Source of the DNA: Verrucomicrobiia bacterium
GTDB lineage: Bacteria; Verrucomicrobiota; Verrucomicrobiia; Limisphaerales; DSYF01
Direction: 5' to 3'
DNA length: 56,463 nt
NCBI GenBank assembly: GCA_035765895.1
Contig: DASTWL010000069.1
Coordinates: 1-56,463, forward strand
The position numbers and the translations under genes are program-made. Below are positions 27,082-35,581 of the stretch, piece by piece. A model generated the notes under the pieces. The model worked only from the letters and a program-made list of their open reading frames with translations. It had not been told where the DNA came from and searched no databases. Every line of letters begins with the position of its first letter. Position 1 is the stretch's first letter.

Positions 27082-28455
27082 TTACGCCTGGCGGACAAAG
27101 TGAGTTTCAATTTCCTCCAGCGTCCGGCCTTTGGTCTCCGGCAACCACCACCAGACCAGCACCAACGTCACCGCCGAGCACAGCGCATAAGTCCAAAACG
27201 TGTTTCGCGGTCCGATCGTTCCGAGCAGGGCAGGGAAGGTCTGCGCCACCAGCAGGCAGCCGGTCCAGATGCAGAATGTGGCCACGGACATCGCGCGACC
27301 GCGGAGTTTGGCCGGGAAAATTTCCGAGCAGACAATCCACGGCAACGGTCCCATCGCCATCGCAAAGGCGGCGATGTAGAGGATGACAAAGCCCAGCAGC
27401 GCCGGAGAGTGGGGATTCGACGCATAGATGATCCCCACCGCCACCAGGGCCAACACCTGCACTGCGTTGCCGATCAGCAGCAGCGGCTTGCGTCCCGCCT
27501 TGTCCACAAACCCGATGGCGATGAATGTGGCGATGAAGTTGACCAGCCCGATCCACACTGAGCTGTTGAACGCCGCATTCGCGTTGCCGGTCGCATTTTT
27601 GAAGATCTCCGTCGAGTAATACATGATGGCGTTGATGCCGCTCAACTGGGAGCCGAACATCAATACCAGCGCGATCAATAACGGGAGCCGGTAGCGACGC
27701 GAGAACAACTCGCCGAACCCGCCTTGTTCCTGTTGCAGCACCGCCTGCACCGCTGCGATCTCGGAATCGGCGTAGCTCTTGCCGCCCATGCGATCCAGCA
27801 CGCGGCGGGCATCGCCTTCGCGCTTCGCCTGAATCAGCCAGCGCGGGCTTTCGGGAATCGGCACCAGCAGCGCAAGAAAGATGAAGGCCGGGATGGCCTC
27901 GGCCGCCAGCATCCAGCGCCAGCCGTAAGCCGCGTTCCACGCCGCGTCATCAGGCCGTTGAATCCAGCCGTTGATGAAGAGGGTGACAAAAATGCCCGTG
28001 ACGATGCCGAGTTGAAACAGGGAACCGAGCCGTCCGCGCCATTGCGGCGGGGCTATTTCCGCAATATAGACCGGACAAATCATCGAAGAGACGCCGATGG
28101 CGATGCCGCTCAAAACGCGCGCCGCGATAAATTGCCCGAACGTCTGCGGAATCGCCGACAGAATGCCGGCCAGCGCGTAGAGCACCGCGCAGAAATACAA
28201 CACGCGTCGCCGGCCAAATCGGTCGCTGATGAAGCCCGCGCTCATCGCCCCGGGAATGCAGCCGAGAATGGCAGACGCCGTCGCCAGTCCGATCCGCAGG
28301 GCATCGCGTTTCGCATCAAGTGCGAAATGGGTCTGGAGAAATGTGTTTGCGCCGTTGATGACAGCGGTGTCGTAGCCGAATAGAAATCCGCCGATGGCCG
28401 CGACGGCGCTGGCGAACAGGACAAACCGCAATGAACCATGGGTGGAGGCATGCAT
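27082..28455 (-). CDS. Sugar porter family MFS transporter
   Basis: A 457-residue inner-membrane sugar carrier (sugar:H+ symporter family) with 12 hydrophobic segments. Diagnostic motifs: GFLFGYDTAVINGA in helix 1, DRFGRRRVLY after helix 2, RVLSGIAIG, PESPRWLIQAKREG in the central loop, QLSGINAIMYYSTEIF in helix 7 (sugar contact), DKAGRKPLL, and PETKGRTLEEIE at the end. I use the ATG at 28455 (MHASTHGSLRF); the frame open to 28500 would overlap the isomerase gene. It is the last gene of a leftward operon: GntR, ROK kinase, isomerase-like, carrier. Substrate probably a hexose released by the nearby glycosidases (inference). Confidence 0.95.
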   Translation of the reverse strand: MHASTHGSLRFVLFASAVAAIGGFLFGYDTAVINGANTFLQTHFALDAKRDALRIGLATASAILGCIPGAMSAGFISDRFGRRRVLYFCAVLYALAGILSAIPQTFGQFIAARVLSGIAIGVSSMICPVYIAEIAPPQWRGRLGSLFQLGIVTGIFVTLFINGWIQRPDDAAWNAAYGWRWMLAAEAIPAFIFLALLVPIPESPRWLIQAKREGDARRVLDRMGGKSYADSEIAAVQAVLQQEQGGFGELFSRRYRLPLLIALVLMFGSQLSGINAIMYYSTEIFKNATGNANAAFNSSVWIGLVNFIATFIAIGFVDKAGRKPLLLIGNAVQVLALVAVGIIYASNPHSPALLGFVILYIAAFAMAMGPLPWIVCSEIFPAKLRGRAMSVATFCIWTGCLLVAQTFPALLGTIGPRNTFWTYALCSAVTLVLVWWWLPETKGRTLEEIETHFVRQA

Positions 28456-28466
28456 AACAAAGCCGT

Positions 28467-30224
28467 TCAGGTCCGCACAAAGGCCTTCATCGTCGCGCAT
28501 TCCTTCCCCACGGACGGGCCGTGCGGACGGATGGTGTAGGGGCCGACGGCGGCGGGGACGATGAACGTTTCCGCATAGTGAACCACGAAGGGGGAGAACG
28601 CCTCGTTCGGGCTTTCCACAATGGCTTCCTCACCTTCGACGAGGTTGAGCACATTGACTCCGCCCTGCGTGTCGTGCGGCACGATCTTTGTGAACCAGTG
28701 GCGGCGCGTCTCGATGAACTCCCGCTCGTGCAGGCCGGTGCGTTCTTCGCGCCAGCCGTCGCCGGAACGGAGCGGTTCGCAGCGGTTGATGAGTTCGCGC
28801 TTCACCCAGTCCGTTGTTCGCTCCCATTGAACGTTGGCGAGGCCATGTTCGAGGTGAATCGGACGCGGCTGGCCGTCGAGTCCCAGACGTCCCCAGTCCC
28901 ACAGCTTGAACGTGAAGAGGTAGGGCGTCGCGCTGATTTCGAGCACCATGGATTCCGCGCCGCTGCAATGAACCGTGCCGGCGGGAATGAGGAAATGGTC
29001 GTGCTTCTTGGCCGGGAACTGGTTCGCGTATTTCCCGGCCGGAAACGCAGCTCCGCCAGCCTGCGCGATTTCCAGGTCGCGCCGGAAGGCCGCCGGATCA
29101 ACGTCCTCCTTCAAGCCGAGATACACGCTCGCGCCGGGCCCGGCCTCCAGCAGGTAATAGCTTTCGTCCTGCGTGTAGTGCATGCCGAAATGTTGCTGGA
29201 TGTATTCCGTGAGCGGATGCACCTGGAACGACAGGTTCCCGCCGCCCATCGTGTCGAGGAAGTCGAAGCGGATCGGAAATTCGTCGCCAAAACGCGCGTG
29301 AACCTTGTCGCCGAGCAATGCGCGCGGCTGGTGGAAGACAAGGTCGAGCGACGGGAGTTCCATGCGCACCTCGCCAAAACCGAGGAACAGGCTGTTTTCC
29401 TCGGGAACACAATCAAAGCACCAGCCATAATTCTTCGGCGTGCGGTCGAGGTCGCACACCTCCTTCATCCACTGGCCGCCCCACGGCGCGGGATCGAAGA
29501 ACGGCACGACGCGAAATGGCCGTTTCACCGCCTCGCTCAAGCCTCGTCGCACGGCTTCGCCGTCGGCCAGTTTGGGTTCGGCGGGATTGTGGGTGTCGAG
29601 GACGTAATTCCAGCGGGCAATGAGCGGACGCTTCCAGCGGTCGGCCACGCGCCAATCCACGAAGAACGCCCGTTTGTATTTCAGGCTCGCGGCGAGCGTG
29701 CGGTTGTCAGCGCCGAGATTGCCGGTCTCGTTCCGGCGAAAGCGCTGCTGGGCTTCCCAGCGGGCGAGGTCGGCATAAACCAGAATGTGTCCCCATGCGA
29801 CAAGCGAAGCGCCGCAACCCACGATGAGCACCAGTCCTTCCTTGAGTTGCTCAATCTCGCGGCGCAAACGCCAGAGCGGTTCCGCGTCGAAAAAATGCAC
29901 CAGCGACAGGCCGCTCAGAAATCCAAACACGGGATCGTCGCCGCCCAGAAACGGCGCCACGAGCGCATCAATCTTCTTCGGCGGATACAGGGCGTCCCGG
30001 GCCGAGATCGTCAGCGCGGGCTGGAGTCGTTGTTGCAATTCGCGGAGCACGGCGGCTTCGTCCACGCCGGGATAACATTCGACGACCAGGATGGGTTTCT
30101 GCGCGCGGTGCGAGTTGAGGTCCTTTTGCAGTTGAGCCGCAATGGCGTCCCAGCCGACGACGCAGGCGTTGTCGCTCTCCGGGACGGTGACGAACGGAAG
30201 CTTGTCGTAATTCGAACGTCTCAT
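28467..30224 (-). CDS. Class I mannose-6-phosphate isomerase-like protein, long form
   Basis: A 585-residue protein with two parts. Residues about 300-585 form a cupin like class I phosphomannose isomerases: FLGFGEVRMELPSLDLVF, GGGNLSFQVHPLTEY (Gln-x-His zinc ligands), DESYYLLEAGPGASVYLGLK and HDHFLIPAGTVHCSG, interconverting mannose-6-P and fructose-6-P. Residues 1-260 resemble a nucleoside-kinase-type domain (ILVVECYPGVDEAAVLRELQQ, LVLIVGCGASLV), but the P-loop Gly-Lys-Ser/Thr is absent, so phosphoryl transfer is unlikely. This long architecture is known in some Bacteroidota. The start ATG at 30224 overlaps the ROK stop by four bases; the frame open to 30398 is a shadow. Likely links imported mannose or a related hexose to glycolysis. 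Confidence 0.82.
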   Translation of the reverse strand: MRRSNYDKLPFVTVPESDNACVVGWDAIAAQLQKDLNSHRAQKPILVVECYPGVDEAAVLRELQQRLQPALTISARDALYPPKKIDALVAPFLGGDDPVFGFLSGLSLVHFFDAEPLWRLRREIEQLKEGLVLIVGCGASLVAWGHILVYADLARWEAQQRFRRNETGNLGADNRTLAASLKYKRAFFVDWRVADRWKRPLIARWNYVLDTHNPAEPKLADGEAVRRGLSEAVKRPFRVVPFFDPAPWGGQWMKEVCDLDRTPKNYGWCFDCVPEENSLFLGFGEVRMELPSLDLVFHQPRALLGDKVHARFGDEFPIRFDFLDTMGGGNLSFQVHPLTEYIQQHFGMHYTQDESYYLLEAGPGASVYLGLKEDVDPAAFRRDLEIAQAGGAAFPAGKYANQFPAKKHDHFLIPAGTVHCSGAESMVLEISATPYLFTFKLWDWGRLGLDGQPRPIHLEHGLANVQWERTTDWVKRELINRCEPLRSGDGWREERTGLHEREFIETRRHWFTKIVPHDTQGGVNVLNLVEGEEAIVESPNEAFSPFVVHYAETFIVPAAVGPYTIRPHGPSVGKECATMKAFVRT

Positions 30225-31174
30225 TGGGCCGCTGTGAACAGACTGGCAACGCCGATCATGCCCGCGTCGTTGCCGAACGTGGCGGGCTTGATTTTCACCC
30301 GGCCCCAGGGGGTCCAGGCATGTCGTGCAACATGCCGGCGAATTTTGGGCAGAATGATGTTTGCACTGCGCATGATGCCGCCGCCGATGACGGCGCATTC
30401 GGGGTCGTAGGCATGGATTAAATTGACCAACGCCGCTGCCCAGAGGCGGATGGCCCGCTCGCGCAATTCAATGGCCACCGGGTCTCTCCCGCGGGCGGCA
30501 CGGAACACGGCGGCGTAATCCAGAACCGTTTCACGCGCCAGCCGGCTCGCGGTGAAACCCGGATGTGCCGCTGCCTGTGTGGGCAATGCCCAGGTGGAGG
30601 CTTCAGACTCCGCGCAGCCGAGATTGCCGCAAAGACACTCGCGGCCCGGCCAGATGGTCGTCAGATGTCCGCCGAGGCAGCCGGCCTGACCGTGCTGACC
30701 CCGCAGCGGAACACCGTCAATGATCGCGGACGTGCCGATGCCGGTGCCCAGTGTCATCATGACCACGCTGCGATAACCGCGCGCGGTGCCCAGGTTCCAT
30801 TCGCCGGCCAGCGCGGCGTTGGCGTCGTTGCAAATGCGCGTCGGCAGGCCGAGCAAACTTTCAACGAGCCGCGGAACGTCCAGCGACTTTGCGTCGTCGA
30901 ATTTGCCGGCCGGCGTGGACAGGATTCTTTCCGAGTGCGGCTGGATGATGCCGGGAAACGCCAGCCCGAAACCGGCCAGCTCCGACATTTTCCGGCCGCT
31001 TTGCCGGCACAAAACGCGGGCGGCCCTTTCGATGCGCTCCAGCGCATTTCGCAGGCCCAAATCAACGCGGGCCTCGATTTCGCGCCGTGCCAGCAGGCGT
31101 TCGTTGCGCACGAGGCCGAGTTTGAGTTTCGTGCCGCCGACGTCGCAGGCCAGGATGAGCGGCGTCCGTTTCAT
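30221..31174 (-). CDS. ROK family sugar kinase
   Basis: A 317-residue ROK-family hexokinase. The N-terminal ATP-phosphate motif is DVGGTKLKLGL (from residue 11). FGLAFPGII and the catalytic Asp region CNDANAALAGEW follow, then TLGTGIGTSAIIDG. The zinc-binding ROK signature CLCGNLGCAE lies near residues 178-190. A second glycine-rich phosphate motif (AVIGGGIM) is near the end. It phosphorylates a hexose such as glucose, mannose or an N-acetylhexosamine; the context with a phosphomannose-isomerase-like gene favours mannose or glucose. Four-base overlaps join it to the GntR gene upstream and the isomerase gene downstream. Confidence 0.93.
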   Translation of the reverse strand: MKRTPLILACDVGGTKLKLGLVRNERLLARREIEARVDLGLRNALERIERAARVLCRQSGRKMSELAGFGLAFPGIIQPHSERILSTPAGKFDDAKSLDVPRLVESLLGLPTRICNDANAALAGEWNLGTARGYRSVVMMTLGTGIGTSAIIDGVPLRGQHGQAGCLGGHLTTIWPGRECLCGNLGCAESEASTWALPTQAAAHPGFTASRLARETVLDYAAVFRAARGRDPVAIELRERAIRLWAAALVNLIHAYDPECAVIGGGIMRSANIILPKIRRHVARHAWTPWGRVKIKPATFGNDAGMIGVASLFTAAQ

Positions 31175-31947
31175 GAATTTCCCACTCCGTCCCGGCGCAA
31201 ATCCAAGGTGAGCGTGAACCGCCCGCTCACGTAATGGACTTGTGCGAATTCAATGGGGCGGCCGCCGGCATCGAAAACCGTGTGCGTGCGCAACAGCAGC
31301 GGTTCGCCCGGTTTGGTTGCCAGCAGTCCGGCCATCGTTTTGCTGGCGGCCACGGCGGTAAAGTCTTCGCGGGCCTGTTCGGCAACGACGCCGGTCTCGG
31401 CTTCGATGACATCGTAAAGCGGGCGGGAAAAATCCTCGCGCCCCGTCAGCCCGAGGCGGGGATGAAACCAGGAACGCGTATGCAATACGGGCTGTCCGTT
31501 CCAGCCGCGCACGCGGTCCAGCCGCCAGAGCTTCGTTCGGGCGTCAATTTGCAGCGCGCGGGCGGCGATTTCATCCGGCCGCACCGGCTCAAAGCGCTGA
31601 CGAAAGTTTTCGACGCGAATGCCCTTGCGGCCCATTTCGCGCGAGAAGCTGCGCCAGGCGCCGATGCCCGACTCGGCGGATTGCGGGCGGACACGCGTGC
31701 CCACGCCCGCCTTGCGTTCCAGCAGGCCGTCATGAACCAGGCGCGCGATGCCGGCGCGCAACGTGCCCCGGCTGATGCCCAACCGGGCGGCGAGGGAAAG
31801 CTCATCCGGCAACAATGCGCCCTGCTGGTATTCCGGCTGGCGGATCAGGTTGAGCAAAAACACACGCACCTGCGCGTGCAGCGGCATCGCACTGGCGTGA
31901 TCGAGTCGCGCAGGCGCGGTGACGGATACGGATTGTGTTTTAGGCAT
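31171..31947 (-). CDS. GntR family (HutC-type) transcriptional regulator
   Basis: A 258-residue repressor. The winged helix-turn-helix spans about 20-85 (MPLHAQVRVFLLNLI, LPDELSLAARLGISRGTLRAGIARLVHDGLLERK). The C-terminal UTRA effector domain covers about 100-250 (RLDRVRGWNGQPVLHTRSWF, RPLYDVIEAETGV, EPLLLRTHTVFDAGGRPIEFAQVHY). UTRA domains of this group bind sugar phosphates or small acids. The ATG at 31947 is preferred; the frame upstream to 32103 runs through the intergenic mobile repeat. It heads the leftward sugar-use operon and faces the GH38 gene. The palindrome at 32217-32236 is its likely operator. Confidence 0.93.
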   Translation of the reverse strand: MPKTQSVSVTAPARLDHASAMPLHAQVRVFLLNLIRQPEYQQGALLPDELSLAARLGISRGTLRAGIARLVHDGLLERKAGVGTRVRPQSAESGIGAWRSFSREMGRKGIRVENFRQRFEPVRPDEIAARALQIDARTKLWRLDRVRGWNGQPVLHTRSWFHPRLGLTGREDFSRPLYDVIEAETGVVAEQAREDFTAVAASKTMAGLLATKPGEPLLLRTHTVFDAGGRPIEFAQVHYVSGRFTLTLDLRRDGVGNS

Positions 31948-31986
31948 GGGTTGCGGGGTGGTGTTTAGCCGGAACATGCAGTTGAA

Positions 31987-32135
31987 ATGGGGAGCGCGCC
32001 CGCCTCGAGCGCGGTCAGCCGCGTCCTCGCGGCTGACATTGGCGCTCGAAATGGCCCACCCGCTTGGTGCCTGTCTATCGTTGTGTTCGGCGCGAGGGCG
32101 CACCGAACGGCAGCCGGGGCGGCTGCACTCCCCAT
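31987..32135. repeat. MITE-like palindromic element between divergent promoters
   Basis: A 149-bp element flanked by 20-bp imperfect inverted repeats (ATGGGGAGCGCGCCCGCCTC at the left, the complement of ATGGGGAGTGCAGCCGCCCC at the right, 16 of 20 matching). Inside, GTCAGCCGCG (32014-32023) pairs perfectly with CGCGGCTGAC (32028-32037), and an outer arm CGAGCGC/GCGCTCG (32006-32012 and 32042-32048) extends the hairpin. No coding capacity. It separates the GntR gene from the GH38 promoter. With the flanks the whole 31948-32254 gap (307 bp) is accounted for by this repeat and the promoter/operator. Confidence 0.7.
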
Positions 32136-32197
32136 GCCTTCAACAGCGTAGTTCTGCTTCTGATGTGACCGACACGCGCGCTGAAACGATTGGTGCA

Positions 32198-32236
32198 TTG
32201 ACAACGCAGCCAATACTTGTCTAAATGTTTAGACAA
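32198..32236 (+). promoter_or_regulatory. GH38-gene promoter with GntR-type operator
   Basis: A consensus TTGACA (32198-32203) is followed after 17 bases by CTAAAT (32221-32226). The palindrome TTGTCTAAATGTTTAGACAA (32217-32236; 9-bp arms, 2-bp centre) covers this -10 and the probable start point. The size and symmetry fit HutC-type GntR operators, and the GntR gene is the nearest regulator. Binding would block the GH38 promoter. The first ATG of the GH38 frame (32225) lies inside the operator, which argues for the start at 32255. Confidence 0.65.
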
Positions 32237-32254
32237 AGCAACCCAAATCCTTTC

Positions 32255-35200
32255 ATGCGCCCAATTGCATTCCTGTTCCGCCGGCTCCCCACGTTCGCAC
32301 TGTTGGCGGCCGTTTCTGCCTGCGCCGCCGACAGCCAGCTGCTCTGGCAAATCGGGAGGCCGGACCGCGCCAACGCTGAATTTGCGCTCGCGCCCCGCGG
32401 CTATGCGCAGTTCAAAGACGACGCGGTGTTTGTGGTGGGGCAAACGGATCCCCAACAGGGCTGGCCATACGTGCAGCCCGGGCCGGTGGATGCCTGGGCA
32501 GGCAGCCAGCTGCATACGTTCACCGTGGTGTTTGGAATCGTTCAACCGGTGGCCGGTGGCATGTGCCGGCTCGTGTTCGACCTGCTCGACACCCAGCACC
32601 AGGCCCCGCCCCGCTTGCGCATCGCCATCAACAGCCAGGCGTTTGACCGGCAGCTGACGGCGGGCGCGGGCGATGCGTCCGTGGAGGGAGATCCGGCGCA
32701 GGGTCGTCCGCAGCATTTCGAAGTGGAGTTTCCCGCGGACCTGCTTCAGGCCGGAAACAACATCGTTACGATCACCACCGCGGAGGGTAGCTGGATGCTT
32801 TACGATTGCGTGGCGTTGGCAGCGCCAGCTGGCCTCGCAACGAAGCCCGTGGACCGGGCGGTGATGGTGCGTTCGGTTGAGGCGCAGGCTGCGTTGCTGG
32901 AGCGGGACGGAAAATTATTCCAGCCGCTTGAAGTGACGTTGCTGTCCATCGGTGAGACGCGTGCTGCTGCCGTGAATCTCGACGACGCGGAAGTGGGCCG
33001 GGTGACTTTGAAGGGGGGCGTGCAACAGCTCGAAGTGCTTGCTCGCGAAGTTGCCAAAGAAAGCAAAGCCACGCTCTCGCTCGTCATCGACGGCAAAATT
33101 CAGGCGAGCCAGACGGTGACGCGCCAGCCGGTCCGCAAGTGGGAGGTTTACATCCTGATGCATTCACACACGGACATCGGCTACACCGATCTCCAGCCGA
33201 ACATTGAGCAGAAGCAGGCGCACAACGTGCTGCGCGCCCTGGAACTGATTCGGCAGACAAAAGATTATCCCGTGGGCGCCCGTTTCAAATGGAACCTGGA
33301 GGTGATGTGGACGGCGGATCAGTTTTACCGCATCGCGACGCCCGGGCAGAAGCGGGAATTTGAACAGGCCGTGCGTGACGGTTACATCGGCGTGGACGCG
33401 ATGTATGGCAACCTGCTGACCGGTTTGTGCCGTTCCGAGGAAATGATGCGACAAATCAGCCTCGCCACCGACCTGGGCCGTCATTGCGGCGCCACCGTGG
33501 ATTCGATGATGATCAGCGACGTGCCGGGTCTGACGTGGGGTATCGTCCCGGCTTTGGCGTCGCACGGGGTGAAATACATTTCCGACGGACCCAACGCCTC
33601 GCGCACGATGGCTGGCGACCGCATTGGTTATGTGCGCGTGCAATGGGAGAACCATCCGTTTTACTGGCTTTCGCCTTCGGGCACCGAACGGGCGCTTTAT
33701 TGGGGCTCGCAAGGCGGCTATTCCTTCGGACACCATTTTTCTTCGCTGAAGGAGGGTCTGCCGTTTTTGTTGAACCGGCTGGAGGAACAGCAATATCCGT
33801 ATGACATCGTGCAGTTGCGTTGGACCAAAGGCGACAATGGTCCGCCCGACGAAGGCGTGATGCCGTTCGTGCGCGACTGGAATGCAAAATACGCCTGGCC
33901 CAAGCTGGTCATCGCCACGACGAGCGAGGCGTTCCACGCTTTTGAAAAGCGCTACGGTGCCGAGTTGCCCACGTTCCGCGGCGACCTGACGCCGTATTGG
34001 GAAGATGGGGCGGGCTCATCCGCGCGCGAGACGGCGCTCAATCGCCATTCGGCCGACCGCCTGGTGCAGGCGGAAACGATTTGGGCGCTGCGCCAGCCGG
34101 GCCAATTTCCGAATGATGAATTCGCCGGCGCGTGGAAAAACGCCGCGCTCTACAGTGAACACACGTGGGGGGCCTACAACAGCATCAGCCAGCCGGACCT
34201 GCCGTTCGTGAAGAAGCAGTGGGCCTACAAGCAAGGCTACGCGCTCAAGGCCGATCAGCTTTCCCATGAACTGCTCAACCGGGCACTGGACGCGACCGAA
34301 TCCGCTGCCTCAAAATCCGTGGACGTTTACAACACGGCGTCGTGGGCGCGAACCGACCTGGTGACGTTGCCGAAGGAAACAACGGGCGATGCAGTGACGG
34401 ATGCATCCGGCCGGCCCGTGCCGTCCCAGCGGCTTTCCACCGGCGAACTGGTTTTTCTCGCCCGGAATGTTCCGCCGCTCGGCGCCGAGCGTTTTACCAT
34501 TTCGTCCGGCGCGCCCACGGCCGGTGGGAAAGCCACGGTCGACGGCATGACCCTTTCCACACCCCTGCTTACCGTGAAGTTGGATGAGCACACCGGCGAC
34601 ATCGTCAGTCTGCGTGCGCACGGCATCGACGCCGAACTCGCTGATGGTTCGCTCAACAATTACCTCTACCTGCCGGGGCACGACCTGCAAGGCGTTCAAC
34701 CGAGCGGCCCGGCGCGCGTCACCGTCAAGGAATCCGGTCCGCTCGTCGTCTCGTTGGTGGCCGCATCCGACGCGCCCGGCTGCAACCATCTGGCGCGCGA
34801 GGTTCGGCTGGTGGACGGCCTCGACCGGGTGGAGATCAGCGATCTGATTGACAAAAAGGCCGTGCGCTCCGTCGAGGGCGTGCATCTCGGGTTCAGCTTC
34901 AACATCCCGAATCCGGCGGTGCACATCAACAGCCCGGGCGCGATTGGCGAACCGGAGAAGGATCAGCTTCCGGGCGCGTGCAAAAACTGGTTCAGCGTCG
35001 AACGCTGGGTGGACATTTCGGGTTCGAACTATGGCGTGACGTGGTCCACGGACGACGCGCCGCTCATGGAACTGGGCGGGCTGACGGCCAACCTGCCGCG
35101 CAGCCAGCCCGACCCCAATGCGTATCTCAAACACATCGAGCCGTCGGCGAAGATTTATTCGTGGGTCATGAACAATCATTGGCATACGAACTATCGGGCC

Positions 35201-35581
35201 GACCAGGAAGGGCCGACCTGGTTTCGCTATGCAATACAGGTGCATGGCGCCTACGATCCCGTCGCGGCCACGCGCTTTGGCGTGAACAGCACCGAACCGT
35301 TGCTTGTCGCGCCGGCGGCGGGGGACGCCCCGGTTGGGTCGATGCTGAACATCGAGCCGGCCAGCATTGTGACCACGGCGTTCAAACCCAGCGACGACCG
35401 CAAGGCGCTCATCGTGCGGCTCTATAATCCCACCGGCACCACGCAGCACGCGCGCTTGAAATGGAACCGTCCGGTCCGCCACGTCTGGCTCTCCAGCGCC
35501 TGCGAAGAACAGGGTGGGGAAGCGCCGGCCACCATTGCGGTGCCAAAGCTCGGCATGGTCACACTGCGCGTGGACGAATGA
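32255..35581 (+). CDS. Secreted GH38-like alpha-mannosidase family protein, 1108 residues
   Basis: An exported protein, possibly lipid-anchored (LAAVSAC resembles a lipobox; an ordinary cut at CAA is also possible). Residues about 30-290 are beta domains without a clear family. From about 298 comes a GH38-type catalytic (beta/alpha)7 barrel: MHSHTDIGYTD with the metal ligands His305 and Asp307, NLEVMWTADQF, and MISDVPGLTWG with Asp422 at the nucleophile position. The C-terminal half (about 680-1108) is the usual GH38 beta-sandwich series. The enzyme should cleave alpha-mannosides or a related sugar from complex glycans. The ATG at 32255 is used because the upstream ATG at 32225 sits in the operator. 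The stop overlaps the HupE-like gene (ATGA). Confidence 0.78.
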   Translation: MRPIAFLFRRLPTFALLAAVSACAADSQLLWQIGRPDRANAEFALAPRGYAQFKDDAVFVVGQTDPQQGWPYVQPGPVDAWAGSQLHTFTVVFGIVQPVAGGMCRLVFDLLDTQHQAPPRLRIAINSQAFDRQLTAGAGDASVEGDPAQGRPQHFEVEFPADLLQAGNNIVTITTAEGSWMLYDCVALAAPAGLATKPVDRAVMVRSVEAQAALLERDGKLFQPLEVTLLSIGETRAAAVNLDDAEVGRVTLKGGVQQLEVLAREVAKESKATLSLVIDGKIQASQTVTRQPVRKWEVYILMHSHTDIGYTDLQPNIEQKQAHNVLRALELIRQTKDYPVGARFKWNLEVMWTADQFYRIATPGQKREFEQAVRDGYIGVDAMYGNLLTGLCRSEEMMRQISLATDLGRHCGATVDSMMISDVPGLTWGIVPALASHGVKYISDGPNASRTMAGDRIGYVRVQWENHPFYWLSPSGTERALYWGSQGGYSFGHHFSSLKEGLPFLLNRLEEQQYPYDIVQLRWTKGDNGPPDEGVMPFVRDWNAKYAWPKLVIATTSEAFHAFEKRYGAELPTFRGDLTPYWEDGAGSSARETALNRHSADRLVQAETIWALRQPGQFPNDEFAGAWKNAALYSEHTWGAYNSISQPDLPFVKKQWAYKQGYALKADQLSHELLNRALDATESAASKSVDVYNTASWARTDLVTLPKETTGDAVTDASGRPVPSQRLSTGELVFLARNVPPLGAERFTISSGAPTAGGKATVDGMTLSTPLLTVKLDEHTGDIVSLRAHGIDAELADGSLNNYLYLPGHDLQGVQPSGPARVTVKESGPLVVSLVAASDAPGCNHLAREVRLVDGLDRVEISDLIDKKAVRSVEGVHLGFSFNIPNPAVHINSPGAIGEPEKDQLPGACKNWFSVERWVDISGSNYGVTWSTDDAPLMELGGLTANLPRSQPDPNAYLKHIEPSAKIYSWVMNNHWHTNYRADQEGPTWFRYAIQVHGAYDPVAATRFGVNSTEPLLVAPAAGDAPVGSMLNIEPASIVTTAFKPSDDRKALIVRLYNPTGTTQHARLKWNRPVRHVWLSSACEEQGGEAPATIAVPKLGMVTLRVDE

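Noticed and set aside
28521-30410. 629-codon plus-strand frame opposite the isomerase gene
   Set aside because: Shadow: the minus strand has a coherent cupin domain and 4-bp overlaps with its neighbours.
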